Assembly (NCBI GenBank): GCA_018266575.1
Contig: JAFEAE010000009.1
Coordinates: 1 to 64,000, forward strand
Direction of reading: 5' to 3'
Source: Bacteroidota bacterium
GTDB taxonomy: Bacteria > Bacteroidota > Bacteroidia > Chitinophagales > Chitinophagaceae
DNA length: 64,000 nucleotides
In this document: positions 55,370 to 64,000 of the stretch, one piece after another
Layout: each line of letters starts with the position of its first letter
Position numbering within the stretch: position 1 is the stretch's first letter
Notes under the pieces: generated by a model
Database searches by the model: none
Seen by the model: the letters and a program-made list of their open reading frames with translations, nothing else
Told to the model about the DNA's origin: nothing
Position numbers and translations under genes: made by a program

Positions 55370-56806
55370 ATGAAAAAGATCCTGTTTGTTTTTGGTTTGT
55401 CAAGTGTGATGTTATTTGCAAATGCGCAGCCGGTGCAGCCGTACGGGCCTGTACCTTCTGCAGCACAACTTGCCTGGCATGAAATGGAAACAAATGCATT
55501 TGTGCATTTTACAGTGAATACATTTACCGGGCGAGAGTGGGGCAATGGCGATGAAAAAGAATCTATATTTAATCCTTCGCAGACAGATCCTGAGCAATGG
55601 GCAAGAGTACTTGCTCAAACAGGCTTTAAAACATTAATATTGACCTGCAAACATCACGACGGGTTTTGTTTGTGGCCAAGCAAATACACAGAACACTCCA
55701 TAAAAAATAGTCCATATAAAAATGGCAAAGGAGACCTCGTAAAAGAAACTTCTGATGCGTGCAAAAAATATGGAATAAAATTCGGCGTGTACTTATCACC
55801 ATGGGACAGGAACAATGCTAATTATGGAACGCCTGCGTATATTGAATATTACCGCAACCAGTTGAAAGAATTATTTACAAACTATGGGCCGGTATCAGAA
55901 ATGTGGTTTGATGGTGCCAATGGCGGTAAAGGATATTATGGTGGTGCGAACGAAACAAGAAATGTAGATCGTCAACATTACTATGATTGGCCGGGAACAC
56001 TTGCGTTGATCCGCACGATGCAACCCAATGTAATTTTTTTCAGTGATGCGGGCCCTGGTGTTCGTTGGGTAGGAAATGAAAGTGGTTTGGCAGGTGAAAC
56101 AAACTGGAATACGATTTCAACAGATACATTATATGCAGGAAAAGCGGGCGTCGAAGACTTGCTCAATACCGGTTCGCCTGATGGAAATAAATGGATACCT
56201 GCTGAAGTTGATGTGTCTATAAGGCCGGGATGGTTTTATCATAAGGAAGAAGATTCGTTAGTAAAATCGCCGGAGCGTTTGTTTGAAATTTATCTGACCT
56301 CTGTTGGGCGTGGCTCCACCTTACTGTTAAATGTTCCGCCGGATAAACGAGGCCTTTTTAATGAACATGATATAAAATCTCTGGAAGGTTTCCGGAAATT
56401 ATTGAACACAACATTTGCTGTGAACCTTGCAAAGCATGCTAAAGTAACTGCAACAAGTTATCGCGGCCATTCCAAAGAATTTTCGCCTGCTAACATTACT
56501 GACGAAAATAAAAATTCATACTGGGCTACTGATGATGCAGTAAAAACAGGCAGCTTAGTAATTAATCTGGGAAAAACTGCAATTGTAAAATATATTATGC
56601 TGCAGGAATACATTCAACTCGGGCAACGTGTGAGCTCTTTTTCGGTTGAAGTTTGGAAAAATAACAGATGGAAACAGGTAGCAAATGCAACTACCATCGG
56701 GTATAAAAGAATTTTAAAGATCGATCCGGTAAAAACAAATAAGATCCGCGTGAATATTATAGGAGCAAATGCATGCCCGGTGATAAGTAATGTGGGAGTG
56801 TATTAG
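55370..56806 (+). CDS. Glycoside hydrolase family 29 (alpha-L-fucosidase), second copy
   Basis: A 478-residue exported enzyme with a signal peptide (about 1-20). The catalytic domain starts AWHEMETNAFVHFTVNTFTGREW and carries CKHHDGFCLWPS and the nucleophile Asp181 in SEMWFDGANGG. A discoidin-like domain (about 350-475) closes the chain. It is shorter and quite different from the GH29 at 43650 and looks like the branch that prefers 1,3/1,4-linked fucose of Lewis-type structures. Two different GH29 enzymes in one region suggest fucose in more than one linkage. It is convergent with the hom gene. Confidence 0.93.
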   Translation: MKKILFVFGLSSVMLFANAQPVQPYGPVPSAAQLAWHEMETNAFVHFTVNTFTGREWGNGDEKESIFNPSQTDPEQWARVLAQTGFKTLILTCKHHDGFCLWPSKYTEHSIKNSPYKNGKGDLVKETSDACKKYGIKFGVYLSPWDRNNANYGTPAYIEYYRNQLKELFTNYGPVSEMWFDGANGGKGYYGGANETRNVDRQHYYDWPGTLALIRTMQPNVIFFSDAGPGVRWVGNESGLAGETNWNTISTDTLYAGKAGVEDLLNTGSPDGNKWIPAEVDVSIRPGWFYHKEEDSLVKSPERLFEIYLTSVGRGSTLLLNVPPDKRGLFNEHDIKSLEGFRKLLNTTFAVNLAKHAKVTATSYRGHSKEFSPANITDENKNSYWATDDAVKTGSLVINLGKTAIVKYIMLQEYIQLGQRVSSFSVEVWKNNRWKQVANATTIGYKRILKIDPVKTNKIRVNIIGANACPVISNVGVY

Positions 56807-56828
56807 TGGTTGCGGTTTCCGGTTGCCA

Positions 56829-56895
56829 GTTTCTGGATCTTATGTACAATAACTGTTACAAAATGTAGCAGAGATTTGAAATAAGATCCAGAAAC
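56829..56895. repeat. Inverted repeat between convergent genes
   Basis: Perfect 15-base arms (56829-56843 and 56881-56895; GTTTCTGGATCTTAT) have imperfect outward extensions. It lies between the GH29 and hom stop codons and is a probable bidirectional terminator, though it lacks a clear T-run. Confidence 0.7.
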
Positions 56896-56918
56896 CAGAA
56901 ACCTGCAACTAGCAACTC

Positions 56919-58175
56919 CTAAACAATCCCCGCCAGCTCGAGGCTTTTCTTTTTAAGCTTTCTGATCTCCATATCTTCTACCACAGCTTCAGGTAAAAGA
57001 ATCAGGGACGTATTATTATCCTTCCACCAGGTGTTTTGTTTAAGTTCATTGAAATGGATTCCGCCTACCAGGTATTTGCGTGCAGAACCGGCATGCCATT
57101 CATCGATCCATTCAAATTTTTCACGCGGAATATATTTCCAGTCGTCGAAACTAACGTACACCTTCACATGAAAATCATTCGTGAGCTGGTGAGGTGTGTG
57201 ATGGTATAATTTTTTGTATTCGTATTTGTATTGATAACGCAATGCGGAAAGGTCGCTCAATATTGCAGATGCTGTCGGAAAACTTCCTGCGCCTTTTCCG
57301 TAGAAAAATTGTTTGTCGGCAAAACTGCTTTCGATGACCACTCCGTTATATTCATTTTTTACAAAAGCAAGGTGTCCGTCTAATTTTACAAACTGTGGTA
57401 ATACAAATGCAGCAACTTTACCGTTTTGTAATTTTTTCGCCTGTGCAACTAATTTGATGTCGAAATTTTTTTCTTTGGAAACAGCAGCATCAGCGGACTG
57501 AATATTTTGAATGCCGTTGAATACAATATTTTCAGGGCGTTCAATGATTCCGTAGGCATGAGTCAGTAAAAATGTCCATTTATTAACGGCGTCAAAACCT
57601 TCCACATCTAATTTCGGATCGCTTTCTGCAAAACCTAATTGTTGTGCGAGTAATAATGCCTCCTGGAACTCTAATTTTTCTTCAAACATTTTGGTAAGAA
57701 TAAAATTAGTAGAACCATTCACGATCGCACGAATGGAGTATAACAAGTCGTTGTCATAATATTCTTCCAAATTCCGAATCACAGGAATAGATGCACAAGC
57801 AGCGGATTCATATAATAATGATTCGCCGGTTTGTTTTTGTAGCTCCAGTAATTCAGGCAAATATTCCGCGATCATTTTTTTGCTGGCACTCACTACCGAT
57901 TTTCCGTTGCTTAATGCCGTTGAAACAATTTCAAACGCAGCTTCTGAATCGTTGATCACTTCAATGATTACATTGATATCCGGATCGGATAACAAATCAT
58001 TCTTATCGGCGGTAAATAATTCCTGCGATGCGTCTCTTTTCTTTTCGGGGTTTTTAATGCAAACTTTTTTTATCGATGCTTTGAGGGATGGGGTTTGTTG
58101 CAATACCTTATAAACTCCTTCACCTACTACTCCAAATCCAAATAAGCCGATTGTTAACTGCTTGTGTGCTTCCAT
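56919..58175 (-). CDS. hom: Homoserine dehydrogenase
   Basis: A 418-residue NAD(P)-dependent enzyme that makes homoserine from aspartate semialdehyde. It has the Rossmann motif GLFGFGVVGEGV at about 10-21, VNGSTNFILTKMFE, and the catalytic region DPKLDVEGFDAVNKW. The C-terminal part does not look like an ACT domain, so threonine control is not indicated. The gene is last in the unit metY-metX-hom and begins 2 bases after metX. It supplies the substrate for MetX, which matches the pathway order. Confidence 0.92.
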   Translation of the reverse strand: MEAHKQLTIGLFGFGVVGEGVYKVLQQTPSLKASIKKVCIKNPEKKRDASQELFTADKNDLLSDPDINVIIEVINDSEAAFEIVSTALSNGKSVVSASKKMIAEYLPELLELQKQTGESLLYESAACASIPVIRNLEEYYDNDLLYSIRAIVNGSTNFILTKMFEEKLEFQEALLLAQQLGFAESDPKLDVEGFDAVNKWTFLLTHAYGIIERPENIVFNGIQNIQSADAAVSKEKNFDIKLVAQAKKLQNGKVAAFVLPQFVKLDGHLAFVKNEYNGVVIESSFADKQFFYGKGAGSFPTASAILSDLSALRYQYKYEYKKLYHHTPHQLTNDFHVKVYVSFDDWKYIPREKFEWIDEWHAGSARKYLVGGIHFNELKQNTWWKDNNTSLILLPEAVVEDMEIRKLKKKSLELAGIV

Positions 58176-58177
58176 AA

Positions 58178-59230
58178 CTAATTTATTGCTGCAAATTTAT
58201 TATGCACTGTCTTTTCTTTTTGAATAAATTCTTTAATAAGATTTCCTATAGATTCAAACTCCAGTAAAAAGCCATCATGCCCATACGAAGAGTGAATGGT
58301 TTTATATAATGCAAACGGAATATGCATTGCAAGGAATTGCTGCTCGATAATCGGAAATAAAATATCCGTGTGTATCCCTATTGCCAATGTTCTTGCTTTA
58401 ATGCTTTGCAATGCTTTTTCAACAGAACCTCTTCCACGGCCAACATTATGGGAATCCATGCTTTGGCTCAGCTTGTAATAACTAAATGCATTAAAACGCT
58501 TCGCTAATTTTTCTCCCTGGTAACGTTGATAGGATTCGCTTTTGAAACCATCGATCAGTTCATTGCTTTCTTCCGATTGCGAAAGCTGGTAACTATCATA
58601 GTGACGGTATGATAGCAGCGCCACTGATCTTGCCACTTTCATTCCTTCAATGCCGGCTTGCGGGTTTTTTTCTTGCCAGCTTGCATCTGCTTCAATACAC
58701 AAACGCTGTGATGCATTGAAAGCAATTGCCCATGATGAATGCTGCGCATTGGTAGCAATCGGAAAAATATATTCAAACAATTCCGGTTCTTCAATTGCCC
58801 ATTCCAATAATTGTTGCCCGCCCATAGAGCCACCAATACCAATGCGGATTTTTTGTATTCCTAAAAATTCACGCAGCGGCTGATACGCACGTATCATATC
58901 TCTCGGCGTGAAAAAAGGAAATTCATGATAATACGGCTCGCCGTTTTTCGGATCAATATCAAGCGGGCTGATGCTTCCATAACAACTGCCCGGCATGTTC
59001 ACACACACAATAAAATATTCAGCCGGGTCAAACACGGTTGATTCGCCAACCAAACCTGCCCACCATTCTGCGGGGTCGCTGTTTGCAGTAAGCGCATGAA
59101 ATATCCAAACCACATTATCTCCGTCTGCATTCAACTTTCCATGTGTTGTATAAGCAAGATGATATTGCGGAAGAATTACTCCCGATTCAAGCGCAAAAGA
59201 TTTATCGTATGTGAATTGTTTAGTAAGCAA
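58178..59230 (-). CDS. metX: Homoserine O-acetyltransferase
   Basis: A 350-residue alpha/beta hydrolase that acetylates homoserine. From a TTG at 59228-59230 the protein reads LLTKQFTYDKSFALESG, the normal family start. The nucleophile Ser135 lies in GGSMGGQ, with the partner Asp in IGIHTDILFP and His in SSYGHDGFL. The frame stays open for 64 more codons to an ATG at 59422. That stretch is antisense-like sequence of the metY 3' end plus a palindrome (59248-59341) and is not conserved, so the TTG start is preferred. An ATG start within metY cannot be excluded. Confidence 0.88.
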   Translation of the reverse strand: MLTKQFTYDKSFALESGVILPQYHLAYTTHGKLNADGDNVVWIFHALTANSDPAEWWAGLVGESTVFDPAEYFIVCVNMPGSCYGSISPLDIDPKNGEPYYHEFPFFTPRDMIRAYQPLREFLGIQKIRIGIGGSMGGQQLLEWAIEEPELFEYIFPIATNAQHSSWAIAFNASQRLCIEADASWQEKNPQAGIEGMKVARSVALLSYRHYDSYQLSQSEESNELIDGFKSESYQRYQGEKLAKRFNAFSYYKLSQSMDSHNVGRGRGSVEKALQSIKARTLAIGIHTDILFPIIEQQFLAMHIPFALYKTIHSSYGHDGFLLEFESIGNLIKEFIQKEKTVHNKFAAIN

Positions 59231-59247
59231 TGTTTGTTTTTTAATTA

Positions 59248-59341
59248 AGTCAGGAAGTCCGGAAGACGGAAAGTCGGAAAGAGTGAAGAATACTTCAAGC
59301 TTGCGGACTTGCGGACTTTCCGTCTTCCGGACTTCCTGACT
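59248..59341. repeat. 28-bp inverted repeat at the metY-metX junction
   Basis: Perfect 28-base arms (59248-59275 and 59314-59341) built from AGTCAGGAAGTCCGGAAGAC-type units flank a 38-base loop. It lies between the metY stop codon and the conserved metX start and adds no known protein sequence. Confidence 0.85.
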
Positions 59342-59345
59342 CTTA

Positions 59346-61086
<1,741 letters not shown>

Positions 61087-62268
61087 TTAATTGAAAACAA
61101 CTTCGGCCTTCTCATGACTGTTAACGGAAAGTTTCGCAAGGGCTTGTTCAAGGTCCTGCAAAAGGTCTTCAACATCTTCCAATCCAACGCTTAACCGCAG
61201 CAGGCTATCGCTTACTCCTGCTTCTTTTCGTTTCTGTGCTGGTATCGATTTATGCGTCATTGTTGCCGGATGGCTGAGCAGGCTCTTAATCCCACCTAAG
61301 CTTTCTGCGAGCTTAAAAAGCGTTGTAGATGTTGCAAATTCAATCGCAGCTTCTTCTGTATCGTTTTTCAGGGTGAATGAAACGACCCCTCCAAAACCTT
61401 TTGCCTGCTTTTTTGCAATTGTGTGATTTGGGTGCGATTTCAAACCCGGGTAAAATACATTTTCAACCAGCGGATGTTGTTCTAAAAATATTGCGATCTC
61501 CAATGCACTTGCACAATGTTGTTTGATGCGTAATGGCAATGTTTCTATTCCGCGTATCAGCAGCCAACTATCAAACGGAGATAAAATTGCACCGGTTGCA
61601 TTCTGAAAGAATTTTATTTTTTCGCCAAGTTCTTTATCTGCGGTTATCACAAGGCCTGCAATGAGGTCGCTGTGGCCGCCGAGATATTTTGTGGCACTAT
61701 GCACTACAATATCAGCTCCCAGCGAAATAGGTTTTTGTAAGGCGGGTGAAGCAAAAGTATTATCCACGCAAAGTAAACACCGGCGCGCCTTGGCAATTTT
61801 TGCAATTGCTTCAATATCCGAAATTTTTAAGGTCGGGTTTGTTGGCGTTTCTATCCAGATAAGTTTTGTTTTGTTCGTTATGGCATTAAAAATAGTTGAA
61901 GGATCCGTTGCATCAACATAGGTAACACGCACGCCAAATTTTTTGTACACCTGTTCAAACAAACGAAATGCACCACCGTAAATATCATCTACGGCAATGA
62001 TTTCATCTCCTGATTGTAATAATTTTATTACAGCATCAATAGCTGCAAGCCCGCTGCTGAATGCAAGCCCGACGCTTCCGTTTTCCAATTGTGCAATGAT
62101 GTCTTCTAGCGTGGCACGTGTGGGGTTTCCGCTTCTTGCATAATCATAACCTTTGTTTACGCCAGGGGCTTCCTGTACAAAAGTGGATGTCTGGTAAATA
62201 GGAACTGAGATTGCACCTGTTAACGGGTCAACGGGAATGCTGTGAATGAGTTGTGTTGTCGCTTGCAT
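61087..62268 (-). CDS. metB: Trans-sulfuration PLP enzyme (cystathionine gamma-synthase/lyase)
   Basis: A 393-residue Cys/Met metabolism PLP enzyme. It has YDYARSGNPTR, SSGLAAIDAV, DDIYGGAFRLFEQV and the PLP lysine Lys194 in SATKYLGGHSD. It lies behind a SAM-I riboswitch, which favours a biosynthetic role (cystathionine gamma-synthase) over the lyase, although the two cannot be told apart by sequence reading alone. The start at 62268 matches the family N-terminus (MQATTQLIHS). It is followed by repeats and then metY. Confidence 0.85.
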   Translation of the reverse strand: MQATTQLIHSIPVDPLTGAISVPIYQTSTFVQEAPGVNKGYDYARSGNPTRATLEDIIAQLENGSVGLAFSSGLAAIDAVIKLLQSGDEIIAVDDIYGGAFRLFEQVYKKFGVRVTYVDATDPSTIFNAITNKTKLIWIETPTNPTLKISDIEAIAKIAKARRCLLCVDNTFASPALQKPISLGADIVVHSATKYLGGHSDLIAGLVITADKELGEKIKFFQNATGAILSPFDSWLLIRGIETLPLRIKQHCASALEIAIFLEQHPLVENVFYPGLKSHPNHTIAKKQAKGFGGVVSFTLKNDTEEAAIEFATSTTLFKLAESLGGIKSLLSHPATMTHKSIPAQKRKEAGVSDSLLRLSVGLEDVEDLLQDLEQALAKLSVNSHEKAEVVFN

Positions 62269-62349
62269 GATTTCATTTTTTTTAGTGAGTAATTGTTTGC
62301 GACATCACTTACCATCGATACTCTGTCGGAGAGGATTTCTATAAAATAA

Positions 62350-62383
62350 AAAAGCCCTTCCGGAGTCAGAAGAGCTTTTTTTA
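62350..62383 (-). terminator. Intrinsic terminator of the SAM riboswitch
   Basis: On the minus strand a 13-bp stem (AAAAAAGCTCTTC paired with GAAGGGCTTTTTT, one G-U pair) has an 8-base loop and is followed by ATTTTATA. It lies between the aptamer and the metB-like start and is the expression platform: with SAM bound the transcript should end here. Confidence 0.85.
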
Positions 62384-62411
62384 TAACAAATATTTTTTGG
62401 AAAGCCTTAAT

Positions 62412-62526
62412 CTGACTTATCTTTTCCCGCATTAAGCGGGATGGAGTTGGCACCTTATTGTTATTGCTAACAACAGGTTGTCAAGGCTTCATCGGGCCAT
62501 TTCCCTCAGCCTTTCTTGATAAGAGA
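62412..62526 (-). ncRNA. SAM-I (S-box) riboswitch
   Basis: On the minus strand the 5' P1 strand CTCTTATC pairs with GATAAG at the 3' end. Conserved S-box segments follow in order: AAGAAAGGCTGAGGGAA, TGGCCCGATGAAGCC, TTGACAACC and AAGGTGCCAACTCC. A final hairpin CCCGC-TTAATGC-GGG then leads into the P1 3' strand. All four helices around the SAM pocket can form. It controls the metB-like gene with the terminator at 62350-62383: high SAM should stop transcription. Confidence 0.95.
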
Positions 62527-62542
62527 TGTATAAGAACTGGTA

Positions 62543-62573
62543 CAAAGATATAAGGCAATCTTGAATCACCAAA
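62543..62573 (-). promoter_or_regulatory. Promoter of the riboswitch-metB unit
   Basis: On the minus strand TTTG (62570-62573), exactly 19 bases and TATCTTTG (62543-62550) form a complete match to TTTG-N19-TAnnTTTG. The aptamer begins about 18 bases downstream. Confidence 0.85.
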
Positions 62574-62908
62574 TAATTCTTTTAAAACCTATTGAAATAA
62601 TAGACTGATAAAATATGTGCGATTTCTATAGAACCACCGTCAGTTAACCGTTCGCAGATTTAAATTCAAACTTGCAAATTGAATACCGTTTATTGCAGGC
62701 TTTTACATTTGGCGACCAGCATTTAATCTTTCTTCTAATCGTTATACATTTGCAACATCTCATCCACGTTGGGGCAGGAGCAACGATATTGAAAAGAATA
62801 TTGCTGCTGTAAACTCCAAAAAAACAAAAATTACAGAACCTAAAAACTGAAAAAGAAATTAAGAATTTGAAGAACTGAGGACTGACGGCCGACGACCTAT
62901 AACTGTTC
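62574..62908. other. Intergenic region upstream of the riboswitch promoter
   Basis: These 335 bases hold no gene. The segment at about 62772-62884 resembles a worn third copy of the dispersed repeat at 14301 and its flank (shared TAAAAACT, AGAAATT and GGACTGA segments). An open frame here overlaps the protease end and is not believed to be a gene. Confidence 0.5.
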
Positions 62909-64000
62909 TCATTTTCTCTTCCGGTAGGCAATAATGAGCAATACGCCGAGTAAAACAAAACCTAAAACGAGTAATACATTTTTTATTTGTTTGTTGGATC
63001 TATCTTCTCCGTTATTGATCCTGGCTTTGCAATTCGCAATGTAATAGTCAACAGTTGGATAATTGTTGTTCAGGTTTTTTACATTTTCAAAACTACCAAG
63101 TGCCTTTTTATAGTATTGCTGGTCAAAGCAATTCAACCCTTCGCCGAACAAAACAGTAGCATTACTTAATGCCGGGGCTACATTCACCGAATCCATAAAA
63201 TCTTTTACAATAGAAGCAGGGAGCGCAAAATTTAACCCTGCTGCAAGCGACCCGTTATTTTCAATACTGCCAAATGTAGTAAGCCCGATCACTTCACCAT
63301 TGCTGTTGCAGACAGGGCCACCACTACTGCCGTGATTGATGTTTGCATCCATTTGCAAAACCGGCCATCCATTTACTGATTTTTTTATAGCGCTGATGAT
63401 GCCCGTAGTAAGCGTTGGTTCGATCGAGGACTCTGCAGAAACAAAATCATTGTTTGTTACGGGCCCGGGATAACCGTACACATAAACCTGCTCGCCTACA
63501 CGCGGCAACTGCAATTTTGCAATTTTTAAAGTCGGGAGGTTTGACACACTATCGATCTTCAATATAGCAATATCTTTTCCCGGCATAGCAAGCCCTTTAA
63601 TAATTACAGATGCACTCTTTGTTTCAGTATAAGAAATTTTATCGGTGCTATCCTGCCGGTAAACAACATAAATATTTTTACGGAGGTCATTCAACTCCAT
63701 AGAAAAAAGGCGTGAATACACAGATGCATAGGTATTGTATAATAAACTTCGTTGCTGCTCTGTGAATGTTGTTGCCCACGATTGTTCCAGTGCACTGATA
63801 TTTGCATCAGTGATCTGCTGAAACGCAGATAAAATAAAATGCCGGCGGATGAATGTGTTATCCCTTTCTGTAAGATGGCTGTTAGTAGCAACATATCCAT
63901 CTCCGGTAATGAAAAATCCGGTACCCGTTGCCGTTATTTCTTGTGTTTGTTTGATATAATCGTACGTTGGTTTAAAAAAACGGGATGGGTTATTATTCAT
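62909..64000 (-). CDS. Trypsin-like serine protease with C-terminal membrane anchor (may continue past the window)
   Basis: A 363-residue frame that starts with an ATG exactly at the window edge, so an upstream signal or anchor may be missing. The chymotrypsin-like fold carries His42 (ATNSHLTER), Asp143 (PGKDIAILKID) and Ser226 (NHGSSGGPV), a full catalytic triad of the S1C/DegP type. A loop of about 80 residues between His and Asp is unusual. There is no PDZ domain. A TPR-like segment (about 285-325) and one helix (about 337-359) followed by RKRK suggest a tail anchor. It may be a quality-control protease on the membrane. Confidence 0.75.
   Translation of the reverse strand: MNNNPSRFFKPTYDYIKQTQEITATGTGFFITGDGYVATNSHLTERDNTFIRRHFILSAFQQITDANISALEQSWATTFTEQQRSLLYNTYASVYSRLFSMELNDLRKNIYVVYRQDSTDKISYTETKSASVIIKGLAMPGKDIAILKIDSVSNLPTLKIAKLQLPRVGEQVYVYGYPGPVTNNDFVSAESSIEPTLTTGIISAIKKSVNGWPVLQMDANINHGSSGGPVCNSNGEVIGLTTFGSIENNGSLAAGLNFALPASIVKDFMDSVNVAPALSNATVLFGEGLNCFDQQYYKKALGSFENVKNLNNNYPTVDYYIANCKARINNGEDRSNKQIKNVLLVLGFVLLGVLLIIAYRKRK

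Noticed and set aside
62220..62453. 77-codon minus-strand frame over the riboswitch and terminator
   Set aside because: The sequence is explained by the SAM-I aptamer and its terminator. The frame merely runs through them into the metB-like start.
62644..62958. 104-codon minus-strand frame near the protease end
   Set aside because: Overlaps the protease 3' end and repeat-like DNA, with no motif and odd Cys/Phe-rich composition.

Overview
The window is AT-rich chromosomal DNA from a member of the phylum Bacteroidota, most likely a Sphingobacteriales/Chitinophagales-type soil or water bacterium. The support is a SusC/SusD pair with surface glycoside hydrolases, AraC and ROK regulators, signal peptides and lipoboxes on nearly all exported proteins, promoters of the Bacteroidota form TTTG-N19-TAnnTTTG, and the lack of strong Shine-Dalgarno sequences. 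The genus cannot be fixed from the sequence alone.

Layout. Positions 1-6,634: the start of penicillin-binding protein 1C (minus strand, cut by the window edge) and a thioester alpha-2-macroglobulin (plus strand), separated by a REP-associated tyrosine transposase flanked by matching palindromes. Positions 6,875-11,282 (minus): a GH20-like exported protein, a hybrid histidine kinase, a remnant of an M14-type peptidase and ribosomal protein S20. Positions 11,526-15,773: 2-oxoglutarate dehydrogenase E1 and E2. Positions 15,890-23,032: an SDR oxidoreductase, an AraC regulator, an FtsX/MacB-type permease, a membrane-anchored AraC regulator and a class C beta-lactamase-like serine hydrolase. Positions 23,110-28,299: a GH3 enzyme with a PA14 insert, a sialidase-fold protein and another AraC regulator.

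Positions 28,556-51,882 are one long run of plus-strand genes and form the core of the window. A ROK regulator and a SusC/SusD pair are followed by four tightly packed exported redox or surface genes: a CPxC redoxin, a cytochrome c/copper monooxygenase-like protein, a large FG-GAP/ASPIC protein and a vanadium-haloperoxidase-like PAP2 protein. Next come GH35, GH29, GH20, a GH-D-clan-like protein and GH27. A TAT-exported phospholipase C and a second GH29 follow. The enzyme set (beta-galactosidase, alpha-fucosidases, beta-hexosaminidase, alpha-galactosidase) suits fucosylated and galactosylated complex glycans. The redox genes suggest an added oxidative step at the cell surface.

Positions 56,919-62,573 (minus) hold a methionine cluster in the order metB-like, metY, metX, hom. 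A consensus promoter, a SAM-I riboswitch and an intrinsic terminator precede the metB-like gene. A trypsin-like protease with a C-terminal membrane anchor, possibly continuing past the window edge, ends the window.

Nearly every gap between transcription units carries a long inverted repeat or a dispersed repeat. Several recur within the window, one lies at the start of metX, and others flank the transposase.
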